Below are positions 25,950 through 38,705 of a stretch of DNA of 64,000 bases, in pieces; position 1 is the first letter of the stretch; each line of letters begins with the position of its first letter. A program made the translations under genes and the position numbers. The notes beneath the pieces are model-generated. The model did not search any database, was not told the DNA's origin, and worked only from the letters and a program-made list of their open reading frames with translations. The DNA lies in the NCBI RefSeq assembly GCF_033118175.1, contig NW_026870965.1, positions 1,488,001 through 1,552,000 on the forward strand, read 5' to 3'. The DNA comes from Dama dama. Its lineage: Eukaryota > Chordata > Mammalia > Artiodactyla > Cervidae.

Positions 25950-27184
25950 TAGGAGGAGCATGAAGCGGTGTTGAAAAATATGAAGAGCCTGAAAAGGTGT
26001 GAAAAATATGAAGAGCTTCAAAAGGTGTCAAAAATATAAGGAGCATGAAACGGTCTGAAATATAGGAGGAGCATGAAAAGGTGTTAAAAAACATGAAGAG
26101 CCTGAAAAGGTGTGAAAAATATGAAAAGCTCAAATGGTGTCAAAAATATGAGGAGAATGAAACGGTCTGAAAATTAGGAGGAGCATGAAGCGGTGTTGAA
26201 AAACATGAAGAGCCTGAAAATGTGCGAAATATATGAAGAGCCTCAAAGGTTTCAAAAATATGAGGAGCAAGAAATGTCTGAAAAATAGGAGGAGCTTGAA
26301 GCGGTGTTGAAAAATATGAAGAGCCTGAAAAGGTGTGAAATATATGAAGAGCCTCAAAGGTGTCAAAAATATGAGGAGCAAGAAACGGTCTGAAAAATAG
26401 GAGGAGCTTGAAGCGGTGTTGAAAAATATGAAGAGCCTGAAAAGGAGTGAAATATATGAAGAGCTTCAAAAGGTGTCAAAAATATAAGGAGCATGAAACG
26501 GTATGAAAATTAGGAGGAGCATGACATGGTGTTGAAAAACATGAAGATCATGAAAAGGTGTGAAAAATATGAAGAGATTCAAAAGCTGTCAAAAATATGA
26601 GGAGCCTGAAATGGTCTGAGAAATAGGAGGAGCATGAAGTGATGTCGAAAAAGATGAAGAGCCTGAAAAGGTGTGAAAAATATGAAGAGCTTCAAAAGGT
26701 GTGAAATATATGAGGAGCATGAAACGGTTTGAAAAACAGCAGAAGCATGAAGCTGTGTTCAAAAACATGAGAACCAGAAAAGGTGTGAAAAATATGAAGA
26801 GCTTCAAAAGGTGTGAAATATATGCAGAGCATGAAACGGTCTGAAAAATAGGAGGATCATGAAGCGGTGTTCAAAACATGAAGAGACTGAAAAGGTGTGA
26901 AAAATATGAAGAGCTTCAAAAGGTGTCAAAATTATGAGGAGCATTATACGTTCTAAACATAGGAGGAGCATGAAGTGGTGTTGAAAAATATGAAGAGCCA
27001 GAAAAAGTGTGAAAAATATGAAGAGCTGCAAAAGGTGTCAAAATTATGAGGAGCATTAAACGTTCTAAACATACGAGGAGCATGAAGCGGTGTTTAAAAA
27101 TATGAAGAGCCTGAAAAGGTGTGAAAAATATGAAAAGGTTCAAAAGGAGTCAAAAATATGAGGAGCATGAAAAGCTCTAAAAAA
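25950..27184. repeat. Domain III: 1.24-kb unit, copy 1
   Basis: Aligned with the next copy at an offset of 1,235 bp (AAGCTCAAATGG at 26,126 and 27,361), then 1,236 bp after a one-base difference (GAAATGTCTG against GAAACGGTCTG). It includes two adjacent CGTTCTAAACATA monomers at 26,949 and 27,061, 112 bp apart. Its first ~0.3 kb resembles segments near 25.5 and 31.74-31.95 kb. Confidence 0.85.
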
Positions 27185-28310
27185 TAGGAGGAGCATGAAG
27201 CGGTGTTGAAAAATATGAAGAGCATGAAAAGGTGTGAAAAATATGAAGAGCTTCAAAAGGTGTCAAAAATATAAGGAGCATGAAACGGTCTGAAATATAG
27301 GAGGAGAATGAAAAGGTGTTAAAAAACATGAAGAGCCTGAAAAGGTGTGAAAAATATGAAAAGCTCAAATGGTGTCAAAAATATGAGGAGAATGAAACGG
27401 TCTGAAAATTAGGAGGAGAATGAAGCGGTGTTGAAAAACATGAAGAGCCTGAAAATGTGCGAAATATATGAAGAGCCTCAAAGGTGTCAAAAATATGAGG
27501 AGCAAGAAACGGTCTGAAAAATAGGAGGAGCTTGAAGCGGTGTTGAAAAATATGAAGAGCCTGAAAAGGTGTGAAATATATGAAGAGCCTCAAAGGTGTC
27601 AAAAATATGAGGAGCAAGAAACGGTCTGAAAAATAGGAGGAGCTTGAAGAGGTGTTGAAAAATATGAAGAGCCTGAAAAGGTGTGAAATATATGAAGAGC
27701 TTCAAAAGGTGTCAAAAATATAAGGAGCATGAAACGGTATGAAAATTAGGAGGAGCATGACACGGTGTTGAAAAACATGAAGATCATGAAAAGGTGTGAA
27801 AAATATGAAGAGATTCAAAAGCTGTCAAAAATATGAGGAGCCTGAAATGGTCTGAGAAATAGGAGGAGCATGAAGTGATGTCGAAAAAGATGAAGAGCCT
27901 GAAAAGGTGTGAAAAATATGAAGAGCTTCAAAAGGTGTGAAATATATGAGGAGCATGAAACGGTTTGAAAAACAGCAGAAGCATGAAGCTGTGTTCAAAA
28001 ACATGAGAACCAGAAAAGGTGTGAAAAATATGAAGAGCTTCAAAATGTGTGAAATATATGCAGAGCATGAAACGGTCTGAAAAATAGGAGGATCATGAAG
28101 CGGTGTTCAAAACATGAAGAGACTGAAAAGGTGTGAAAAATATGAAGAGCTTCAAAAGGTGTCAAAATTATGAGGAGCATTATACGTTCTAAACATACGA
28201 GGAGCATGAAGCGGTGTTTAAAAATATGAAGACCCTGAAAAGGTGTGAAAAATATGAAGAGGTTCAAAAGGAGTCAGAAATATGAGGAGCATGAAAAGGT
28301 CTAAAAAATA
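27185..28310. repeat. Domain III: 1.24-kb unit, copy 2, one monomer deleted
   Basis: Collinear with copy 1 until CGTTCTAAACATA at 28,185. There the two adjacent monomers of copy 1 (26,949 and 27,061) are represented by a single monomer whose left side matches the first and right side (ATACGAGGAGC, GTGTTTAAAAATATG) matches the second. That is the expected product of an in-register 112-bp deletion between them. Confidence 0.85.
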
Positions 28311-28559
28311 GGAGGAGCATGAAGCGGTGTTGAAAAACATGAAGAGCCTGCAAAGGTGTGAAAAATATGAAGAGCTTCAAAAGGTGTCAAAAATGTGAGG
28401 AGCATGAAATGATCTGAAAAATAGGAGGAATATGAAAAGGTCTGAAAAATAGGAGGAGCATGAAGCGGTGTTCAAAAACATGAAGAGCCTGAAAAGTTGT
28501 AAAAATTTGACGAGCTTCAAAAGGTGTGAAATATATGAAGAGCTTCAAAAGGTGTGAAA

Positions 28560-28800
28560 AATATGAAGAGATTCAAAAGGTGTGAAAAATATGAAGAGCG
28601 TCAAATAATGTGAAATACATGAGGAGCATGAAATGGTCTGAAAAATAGGAGGAGCATGAAGCGGTGTTGAAAAACATGAAAACCTGAAAAGATGTGAAAA
28701 ATATGAACAGCTTCAAAAGGTGTCAAATATATGAGGAGCAAAAAACGGTCTGAAAAATAGGAGGAGCATGAAGCGGTGTTCAAAAAAATGAAGAGCCTGA
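28560..28800. repeat. Block paired with 29,406-29,640
   Basis: TCAAATAATGTGAAATACATG at 28,601 recurs at 29,447 (offset 846 bp), followed in both by GAAAACCTGAAAAGATGTG and GAACAGCTTC. Interleaved with it, 28,985-29,165 matches 30,082-30,262 at offset 1,097 bp (AAGCGGTCAAAAATGAG). The two offsets overlap, so the section was copied more than once. Confidence 0.72.
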
Positions 28801-31800
28801 AAAGGTGTGAAAAATATGAGGAGCATGAAACGGTCTGAAGAATAGGAGGAGGATTGTAGCGGTGTTCAAATACATTAAGAGCATGAAAATGTGTGAAAAA
28901 TACGAACAGCTTCAAAAGGTGTGAAACACATGAGGAGCATGAAACGGTCTGAAAAATAGGAGCAGCATGAAATGGTGTTCAAAAACATGAAGAGCCTGAA
29001 AACGTGTGAAAAATATGAAGAGCCTCAAAATGTGTGAAAAATATGAAGAGCTTCAAAAGCGGTCAAAAATGAGATGAGCATGAAGCGGTCTGAAAAATAG
29101 GAGGAACATGAAGTCGTGTTGAAAAACATGAAGAGCCTGAAAAGGTGTGCAAAATATGAAGAGCTTCAAAAGGTGTCAAAAATATGAGGAGCATGAAAAG
29201 GTCTGAACAAAAGGAGGAGCATGAATCGTTGTTGAAGAACATGAAGAGCCTGCAAAGGTGTGAAAAATAGGAAGAGCTTCAAAAGGTGTCAAAAATATGA
29301 GGAGCATGAAACAGTCTGAAATATAGAGGGGCATGAAACGGTGTTCAAAAACATGAAGAGCCTGAAAAGGTGTGAAAAATATGAAGAGATTCAAAAGGTG
29401 TGAAAGATATGAAGAGATTCAAAAGGTGTGAAAAATATGAAGAGCTTCAAATAATGTGAAATACATGAGGAGCATGAAATGGTCTGAAAAATAGGAGGAG
29501 CATGAAGCGGTGTTGAAAAACATGAAAACCTGAAAAGATGTGAAAAATATGAACAGCTTCAAAAGGTGTCAAATATATGAGGAGCAAGAAATGTTCTGAA
29601 AAATAGGATGAGCATGAAGCGGTGTTCAAAAAATGAAGAGTCTGAAAAGGTGTGAAAAATATGAAGACCTTCAAAAGGTGTCAAAAATATGAGGAGCATG
29701 AAACGGTCTGAAAAATAGTAGGAGCATAAAACAGTGTTCAAAAACATGAAGAGCCTGAAAAGGTGTGAAATATATGAAGAGCCTCAAAACGTGTCAAAAA
29801 TAAGAGGAGCATGAAACGGTCTGAAAAATAGGAGGAGCATGAAGCAGTGTTGAAAACCATGAAGAGCATGAAAAGCTGTGAAATATATGAAGAGCTTCAA
29901 AAGGTGTCAAAAATATGGGAGCATGAAAGGGTCTGAAAAATAGGAGGATCATGAAGCGGTGTTGAAAAACATGAAGAGCCTGAAAAGGTGTGAAAAATAT
30001 GAAGAGCTTTAAAAGGTCTCATAAATATGAGAAGCATGAAACGGTCTGAAAAATAGGAGCAGCATGAAACGGTGTTCAAAAAAATGAAGAGCCTGAAAAC
30101 GTGTGAAAAATATGAAGAGCCTCAAAAGGTGTGAAAAATATGAAGAGCTTCAAAAGCGGTCAAAAATGAGATGAGCATGAAGCGGTCTGAAAAATAGGAG
30201 GAACATGAAGTCGTGTTGAAAAACATGAAGAGCCTGAAAAGGTGTGAAAAATATGAAGAGCTTCAAAAGGTGTCAAAAATATGAGGAGCCTGCAACGGTC
30301 TGAAAAATAGGAGGAGCAAGAAACGGTGATCAAAAACATGAAGAGCCTGAAAAGGTGTGAAAAATATGAAGAGCTTCAAAGGTGTCAAAAATATGAGGAG
30401 CATGACACGGTCTGAAAAATAGGAGGAGCACGAAGCGGTGTTCAAAAACATGAAGAGCCTGAAAAGGTGTGAAAATATGAAGAGCTTCAAAAGGTGTCAA
30501 AAATATGAGAAGCATGAAACGGTCTGAAAAATATGAGGAGCATGAAGTGGTGTTGAAAATCATGAAGAGCCTGAGAACTTGTGAAAAATATGAAGAGCTT
30601 CAAAAGCTGTCAAAAATGAGATGAGCATGAAACGGTCTGAAAAATAGGAGGAGCATGAAGTGGTGTTGAAAAACATGAAGAGCCTGAAAAGTGTGAAAAA
30701 TATGAAGAGCTTCAAAAGGTGTCAAAAATATGAGGAGCATGAAACGTTATGAAAAATAGGAGGAGCATGAAGCGGTGTTGAAAAACATGAAGAGCCTGAA
30801 TACGTGTGAAAAAATATGAGGAGCTTCAAAATGTGTGAAGAATATGAAGAGCTTCAAAAGGTGTCAAAAATGAGATGAGCATGAAAGGGTCTGAAAAATA
30901 GGAGGAGCATGAAGCCATGTTCAAAAACATGAAGAGCCTGAAAAGGTGTGAAAAATATGAAGAGCTTCAAAAGATGTGAAAAATATGAAGAGCTTCAAAA
31001 GGTGTCAAAAATATGAGGAGCATGAAACGGTCTGAAAATATGAGAGGCATGAAGTTGTGTTGAAAAACATGAAGAGCCTGAAAAGTTGTGAAATATATGA
31101 ATAGCTTCAAAAGGTGTAACAAATATGAGGACCATGAAACGATTTGAAAAATAGGAAGAGCATGAAATGGTGTTCAAAAACATGAAGAGCCTGAAAAGGT
31201 GTGAAAAATATGAAGAGCTTCAAAAGGTATGAAAAATATGAAGAGCTTCAAAATGTGTGAAAAATATGAGGAGCAAGAAACGGACTGAAAAATAGGAGAG
31301 GCTGAAAAGTTGTGGAAATACATGAAGAGCCGAAAAAAGTGTGAAAAATATGAAGAGCTTCAAAAGGAGTGAAATACATGAGGGGCATGAAACGGTCTGA
31401 AAAATAGGAGCAGCATGAAGCGGTGTTGAAAAACATGAAGAGTCTGAAAAGGTGTGAAAAATATGAAGAGCTTCAAAAGGTGTGAAAAATATGAGGAGCA
31501 TGAAATGATCTGAAAAATAAGAGGAGCATGAAGCTGTGCTCAAATACATGAAGAGCCTGAAATGGTGTGAAAAATATGAAGAGCTTGAAAATGTGTCAAA
31601 AATATGAGGAGCATGAAACGGTCTGAAAAATAGGAGGAGCATGAAACGGTCTGAAAAATAGGAGCAGCATGAAACGGTGTTCAAAAACATGAAGAGCCTG
31701 AAAAGGTGTGAAAAATATGAAGAGCTTGAAAATGTGTCAAAAATATGAGGAGAATGAAACGGTCTGAAAATTAGGAGGAGCATGAAGCAGTGTTGAAAAA

Positions 31801-32372
31801 TAGGAAGAGCCTGAAAATGTGTGAAATATATGAAGAGCCTCAAAGGTGTCAAAAATATGAGGAGCAAGAAACGGTCTGAAAAATAGGAGGAGCTTGAAGG
31901 GGTGTTGAAAAATATGAAGAGCCTGAAAAGGTGTGAAATATATGAAGAGTTTCAAAACGTGTCAAAAATATGAGGAGCATGAAACGGTCTGAAAAATAGG
32001 AGAATCATGAAATGGTGTTCAAACACTTGAAGAGCCTGGAAAGGTGTGAAAAATATGAAGAGCTTCAAAAAGGTGTCAAAAATATGAGGAGGGTGAAAGG
32101 GTCTGAAAAACATGAGGAGCAAGAAACTGTTTTCAAAAACATGAAGAGCCTCAACAGGTGTGAAAAATATGAAGAGCTTCAAACTGTGTCAAATATATGA
32201 GAAACATGAAACGGTCTGAAAAATAGGAGGAGCATGAAGTGGTGTTGAAAACCATGAAGAGCCTGAAAAAGTTGTGAAACATATGAGGAGCATGAAACGG
32301 TTTGAAAAATAGGCGGAGCATGAAGCGGTGTTGAAAAACATGAAAAGCCTGAAAAGGTGTGAAAAATATGAA

Positions 32373-32485
32373 GAGCTTCAAAAGGTCTCAAAAATATGAG
32401 GAGCATGAAACGGTCTGAAAAATAGGAGGAGCATGAAGCGGTGTTGAAAAACATGAAGAGCCTGAAAAGCTGTGAAAATTATGAA
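32373..32485 (+). repeat. Representative 113-bp monomer
   Basis: This interval runs from the GAGCTT of one A block to the same point in the next and is exactly 113 bp. It crosses, in order, the A tail, a full B block ending AAACGGTCT, a full C block (AATAGGAGGAGCATG, tail AAGCGGTGT), a full D block starting TGAAAAACATG, and the start of the next A block. It carries single-base differences from consensus (GGTCT for GGTGT in the A tail, AAGCTGT for AAGGTGT in the D tail). It shows the tetramer register used in the other entries. Confidence 0.95.
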
Positions 32486-34439
32486 GAGCTTCAAAAGGTG
32501 TCAAAAATATGAGGAGCAAGAAACGGTCTGAAAAATAGGAGGAGCATTAAACGGTGTTCAAAAATATGAGGAGCAAGAAACGGTCTGAAAAATAGGAGGA
32601 GCATTAAAGGGTGTTCAAAAACATAAAGAGCCTGGAAAGGTGTGAAAAATATGAAGAGCTTCAAAAGGTGTCAAAAATATGAGGAGCATGAAACGGTCTG
32701 AAAAATAGGAGGAGCATGAAGGGGTGTTGAAAAAAATGAAGAGCCTGAAAAAGGTGTGAAAATTATGAGGAGAATGAAACGGTCTGAAAAATAGGAGGAG
32801 CATGAAACGGTCTGAAAAATAGGAGGAGCATGGAGCGGTGTTCAAAAACATGAAGATCCTGAAAAGTTGTGAAAAATGTGAAGAGCTTCAAAAGGTGTGA
32901 AAAATATGAGGAGCATGAAACGGTCTGAAAAATAGGAGGAGCATGAAGCGGTGTTCAAAAACATGAAGAGCCTGAAAAGGTGTGAAAAATATGAAGAGCT
33001 TCAAAAGGTGTCAAAAATATGAGGAGCATGAAATGGTCTGAAAAATAGGAGGAGCAAGAATCGGTGTTCAAAAACATGAAGAGCCTGAAAAGGTGTGAAA
33101 AATATCAAGAGCTTCAAAAGGTGTCAAAAATATGAGGAGAATGAAACGGTCTGAAAATTAGGAGGAGTATGAAGCGGTGTTGAAAAACATGAAGAGCCTG
33201 AAAAGGTTCTGAAAAATATGAGGAGCTTCAAAAGGTGTCAAAAATATGAGGAGCATGAATCGGTCTGAAAAATAGGAGGAGCATGAAGCGGGGTTGAAAA
33301 ACATGAAGAGCCTGAAAAGGTGTGAAAAATATGAAGAGCTTCAAAAAGTATCAAAAATATGAGGAGCATGAAACGGTCTGAAAAATATGAGGAGCATGAA
33401 GCTATGTTGAAAAACTTGCAGAGCCTGAAAAGGTTTGAAATATATGAAGAGTTTCAAAGGTGTTAAAAATATGAGGAGCATGAAACGGTCTGGAAAATAG
33501 GAGGAGCATGAAGCGGTGTTGAAAAACATGAAGAGCCTGAAAACGTGTGAAAAATATGAAGAGCTTCAAAAGGTATCAAAATATGAGGAGCATTAAACGG
33601 TCTGAAAAATAGGAGAAGCATGTAGCGGTGTTGAAAAATATGAAGAGCCTGAAAAGGTGAAAAATATGAAAAGCTTCGAAAGGTGTCAAAATATGAGGAG
33701 CATGAAACGGTCTGAAAATAGGAGGAGCGTGAAACGGTCTGAAAAATAGGAGGAGCATGAAATGGTGTGCAAATACATGAAGAGACTGAAAAGGTGTGGA
33801 AAACATGAAGAGCTTCAAATGGTGTGAAATACATGAGGAGCATGAAACGGTCTCAAAATTAGGCGGACCAAGAAGGTGTGCTCAAAAACATGAAGAGCCT
33901 GAAAAGGTGTGAAAAATATAGAGCTTCAAAAGGTGTGAAAAATATGAGGAGCATGAAACGGTCAGAAAAATAGGAGGAGCATGAAGCGGTGTTCAAAAAA
34001 ATGAAGTGCCTGAAGAGGTGTGAAAAACATGAGGAGCTTCAAAAGGTGTGAAAAATGAGTGTAGCATGAAACGGTCTGAAAAATAAGAGGAGCATGAAGC
34101 GGTGTTGAAAGACATGAAGAGCCTGAAAAGTTGTGAAAAATATGAAGAGCTTCAAAACGTGTCAAAAATATGAGGAGTATGAAACGGTCTCAAAAATAGG
34201 AGGAACATGAAGCGGTGTTCAAAAACCTAGAGAGAGTGAAAAAGTGTGAAAAATATGAAGAACTTCAAAAGCTGTCAAAAATATGACGAGCATGAAACGG
34301 TCTGAAAAATAGGAAGAGCATGAAGCACTGTTCAAAAACATGAAGACCCTGAGAACTTGTGAAAAATATGAAGAGCTTCAAAAGGTGTGAAAAATATGAG
34401 GAGAATGAAACGGTCTGAAAAATAGAAGTGGCATGAAAT

Positions 34440-35010
34440 GGTGTTCAAAAACATGAAGAGCCTGAAAATGTGTGAAAAATATTCAGAGCTTCAAAATGTG
34501 TCAAATATATGAGGAGCATGAAATGGTCTGAAAAATAGGAGGAGGATGAAACGGTGATTAAAAACATGAAGAGCCTGAAAAGGTGTGAAATATATGAAGA
34601 GCTTCAAAATGTATGAAATACATGTGGAGCATGAAACAGGCCGAAAAAGAGGAGAAGCATGAAGTGGTGTGGAAAAACATGAAGAGCCTGAAAGGGTGTG
34701 AAAAATATGAAGAGCTTCTAAAGGTGTCAAAAATATGAGGAGCATGAAGGTCTGAAAAATAGGAGGAGCAGGAAGTGGTGTTGAAAAACATGAGGAGCCA
34801 GAAAAGTGTGAAAAATATGAAGAGATTCAAAAGGTGTCAAAAATATGAGGAGCATGAAACGGTCTGAAAAATAGGAGTAGCATGAAGCGGTGTTGAAAAA
34901 CATGAAGAGCCTGAAAAGGCGTGAAAAAATGAAGAGCTTTAAAGATGTGAAAAATATGAGGAGGATGAAACGGTCTGAAAATTAGGAGGAGCATGAAGCG
35001 GTGTTGAAAA
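34440..35010. repeat. 570-bp block, paired with 35,337-35,905
   Basis: The rare strings ATATTCAGAGCTTC, GTGATTAAAAACATG, ACAGGCCGAAAAA (CAGGCC at 34,637 and 35,534), GAGCTTCTAAAGGTG and GAGCTTTAAAGATGTG occur in the same order at an offset of 897 bp (eight monomers minus seven bases). Confidence 0.82.
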
Positions 35011-35336
35011 ACATGAAGAGCCTGAAAAGGTGTGAAAAATATGAAGAGCTTTAAAGATGTGAAAAATATGAGGAGAATGAAACTGTCTGAAAAATAGAAG
35101 TGGCATAAAATGGTGTTCAAAAACATGAAGAGCTGAAAAGGTGTGAAAAATATGAAGAGCTTCAAAAGTGTGAAATACATGAGGAGCATGAAACGGTCTG
35201 AAAATTAGGAGAAGCATGAAGTGGTGTTGAAAAACATGAAGAGCCTGAAAAGGTGTGAAATATATGAAGAGCTTCAAAAGGTGTCAAACATATGAAGAGC
35301 ATGAAACCGTCTGAAAAAAAAGGAGGATCATGAAGC

Positions 35337-35905
35337 AGTGTTCAAAAACATGAAGAGCCTGAAAATGTGTGAAAAATATTCAGAGCTTCAAAATGTGTCA
35401 AATATATGAGGAGCATGAAACGGTCTGAAAAATAGGAGGAGGATGAAACGGTGATTAAAAACATGAAGAGCCTGAAAAGGTGTGACAAATATGAAGAGCT
35501 TCAAAATGTATGAAATACATGAGGAGCATGAAACAGGCCGAAAAATAGGAGAAGCATGAAGTGGTGTGGAAAAACATGAAGAGCCTGAAAAGGTGTGAAC
35601 AATATGAAGAGCTTCTAAAGGTGTCAAAAATATGAGGAGCATGAAGGTCTGAAAAATAGGAGGAGCAGGAAGTGGTGTTGAAAAACATGAGGAGCCAGAA
35701 AAGTGTGAAAAATATGAAGAGATTCAAAAGGTGTCAAAAATATGAGGAGCATGAAACGTCTGAAAAATAGGAGTAGCATGAAGCGGTGTTGAAAAACATG
35801 AAGAGCCTGAAAAGGTGGGAAAAATATGAAGAGCTTTAAAGATGTGAAAAATATGAGGAGGTTGAAACGGTCTGAAAATTAGGAGGAGCATGAAGCGGTG
35901 TTCAA
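35337..35905. repeat. 570-bp block, copy of 34,440-35,010
   Basis: Second copy at offset 897 bp, ending next to an A12 run. Part of it, the CAGGCC monomer with GGTGTGGAAAAACATG, was amplified again downstream at 36,656 and 36,769, 113 bp apart. Confidence 0.8.
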
Positions 35906-35915
35906 AAAAAAAAAA
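35904..35915 (+). repeat. A12 homopolymer replacing D-block core
   Basis: The D block normally reads TTCAAAAACATGAAGAGCC. Here the bases between TTC and GAGCC are twelve consecutive A, so C, T and G are lost and the length rises by one. It is the longest homopolymer I saw in the window. It may be real slippage or a consensus error in the assembly. Confidence 0.85.
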
Positions 35916-38654
35916 GAGCCTGAAAAGGTGTTAAAAATATGAAGAGCTTCAAAAGGTGTAAAAAATATGAAAAGCATGAAGAGGTCTGAAATAGAGAAGC
36001 AGCATGAAACGGTGTTGAAAAACATGAAGAGCCTCAAAAGGTGTGAAAAATATGAAGAGCGTCAAAATGTGTCAAAAATATGAACAGCATGAAACGGTCT
36101 TAAAAATAGGAGGATCATGAAGCGGTGTTCAAAATCATGAAGAGCCTGAAAACTTGTGAAAAATATGAAGAGCTTCAAAAGGTGTCAAAAATACGAGGAG
36201 CATGAAACGTTCTGAAAAATAGGAGCATGAAACGGCGATAAAAAACATGAAGAGCCTGAAAAGGTGTGAAAAATATGAAGAGCTTCAAAAGGTGTGAAAT
36301 TCATGAGGAGCATGAAATGGTCTGAAAAATAGGAGAAGAATGAAGTGGTGTGGAAAAACATTAAGAGCCTGAAAAGGTGTGAAAAATATGAAGAGCTTCA
36401 AGAGGTGTCAAAATATGAAGAGCATGAAATGGTCTGAAAAATAGGAGGATCATGAAGCGGTGTTCAAAAACATGAAGAGCCTGAAAAGGAGTGAAAAATA
36501 TGAAGAGCTTTAAAAGGTGTGAAAAATATGAGGAGCATGAAACGGTCTGAAAAATATAAGCGGCATGAAATGGTGTTCCAAAACATGAAGAGACTGAAAA
36601 GGTGTGAAAATTATGAAGAGCTTCAAAAGGTGTGAAATACATGAGGAGCATGAAACAGGCCGAAAAATAGGAGAAGCATGAAGTGGTGTGGAAAAACATG
36701 AAGAGCCTGAAAAGGTGTGAAAAATATAAAGAGCTTCAAAAGGTGTGAAATACATGAGGAGCATGAAACAGGCCGAAAAATAGGAGAAGCATGAAGTGGT
36801 GTGGAAAAACATGAAGAGCCTAAAAAGTTGTGAGAAATATGAAGAGCTTCAAAAGATGTGAAATACATGAGGAGCATGAAACTCTCTGAAAAATAGGAGG
36901 AGCACGAAGCGGTGTTCAAAAATATGAAGAGCCTAAAAAGTTGTGAGAAATATGAAGAGCTTCAAAAGGTGTCAAAAATGAGATGAGCATGAAACGGTCT
37001 GAAAATAGGAAGAGCAGGAAGCGGTGTTGAAAAATATGAAGAGCCTAAAAAGTTGTGAAAAATATGAAAAGCTTCAAAAGGGGTCAAAAATGAGATGAGC
37101 ATGAAATGGTCAGAAAAATAGGAGGATCATGTAACGGTGTTGAAAAACATGAAGAGCCTGAAGAGGTGTGAAATATATGAAGAGCTTCTAACAGTGTCAA
37201 AAATATGAGGAGAATGAAAGCATCTGAAAAATAGGAGGAGCATGAAGCGGTGTTGAAAAACATGAAGAGCCTGAAAAGGTGTGAAAAATATGAAGAGCTT
37301 CTAAAGGTGTGAAAAATATGAGGAGCATGAATCGGTCTGAAAAATAGGGGGAGCATGAAGTGGTGTTGAAAAACATGAAGAGCGTGAAGGTGTGAAAAAT
37401 TTGAAGAGCTTCAAAAGGTGTCAAAAATATGAGGAGCATGAAACGGTCTGAAAAATAGGAGGATCATGAAGTGGTGTTCAAAAACATGAAAAACCTGAAA
37501 AGGTGTGAAAAATATGAAGAGCTTCAAAAGGTGTCAAAAATATGAGCAGCATGAAACGGTCTGAAAAATAGGAGGAGCATGAAGCGGTGTTGAAAAACAT
37601 GAAGAGCCTGAAAACCTCTGAAAAAATATGAAAAGCTTCAAAAGGTGTGAAGAATATGAAGAGTTTCAAAAGGTGTGAAAAATATGAAGTGCTTCAAAAG
37701 GTGTCAAAAATATGAGGAGCACGAAACGGTTTGAAAAATAGGAGGAGCATGAAGCGGTGTTGAAAAACATGAAGAGTCGGAAATCGTGTAAAATATGAAG
37801 AGCTTCAAAAATGTGACAAATATGAACAGCTTCAAAAGGTGTGAAAAATATGAAGAGCTTCAAAAGGTGTCAAAAATGAGATGAGCATGAAACGGTCTGA
37901 AAAATAGGAGGACCATGAAGCGGTGTTGAAAATCATGAAGATAAAAAAAAGGTGTGAAAAAAATGAAGAGCTTCAAAAGGTGTCAAAATGAGATGAGCAT
38001 GAAACGTCTGAAAAATAGGAGGAACATGAAGTGGTGTTGAAAAACATGAAAAGCCTGAAAATGTGTGAAAAATATGAAGAGCTTCAAAAGGTGTGAAATA
38101 TATGAGGTGCAAGAAACGGTCTGAAAAATAGGAGGAGCATTAAGCGTTGTTGAAAAACATGAAGAGCCTGAAAACGTGTGAAAAATATGAAGAGCTTCAA
38201 AAGGTGTGAAAAATATGAAGAGCTTCAAAAGGTGTCAAAAATATGAGGAGCATGAAACGGTCTGCAAAATATAAGAAGCATGAAGCGGTGTTCAAAAAAA
38301 TGAAGAGCCTGAAGAGGTGTGAAAAATATGAAGAGCTTCAAAAGGTGTGAAAAATATGAGGAGCATGAAACGGTCTGAAAAATAGGAGGAGCATGAAGCG
38401 GTGTTCAAAAACATGAAGAGCCTGAAAAGGTGTGAAAAATATGAAGAGCTTCAAAACGTGTCAAAAATATTAGGAGCATGAAACGGTCAGAAAAAAAGGA
38501 GGAGCATGAAACGGTGTTGAAAAACCTGAAAGCCTGAAAAGGTGTGAGAAATATGAAGAGCTTCAAAAGGTGTCAAAAATATGAGTAGCATGAAACGGTC
38601 TGAAAAATAGCAGGAGCATGAAGCGGTGTTGAAAAACATGAAGAGACTGAAAAC

Positions 38655-38705
38655 GTGTGAAAATATAAAGAGCTTCAAAAATATGAAAAATATGAAGAGC
38701 TTCAA
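38655..38705 (+). repeat. Truncated ~21-bp A block variant
   Basis: Here AGCTTCAAAAATATG runs straight into GAAAAATATGAAG, so an A block has lost its GGTGT tail and is 21-22 bp. The same form occurs near 38,950, 39,820, 40,805, 56,085 and 63,442, with related forms (AAAATGTTAAAAATATG, ATAAATGTG) near 42,095, 43,535 and 45,220. It belongs to the second half of the window. Confidence 0.7.

Noticed and set aside
31220..31867. Longest - strand open frame (215 codons) and about two hundred shorter ones
   Set aside because: All lie inside the satellite, translate to the same Phe/Leu/Ser/His-rich repeats in shifting frames, and cluster at a few lengths set by the monomer. The 113-bp unit is not a multiple of three, so no frame persists. 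The pyrimidine-rich strand simply has few stops. None has a domain, signal or conserved start context.
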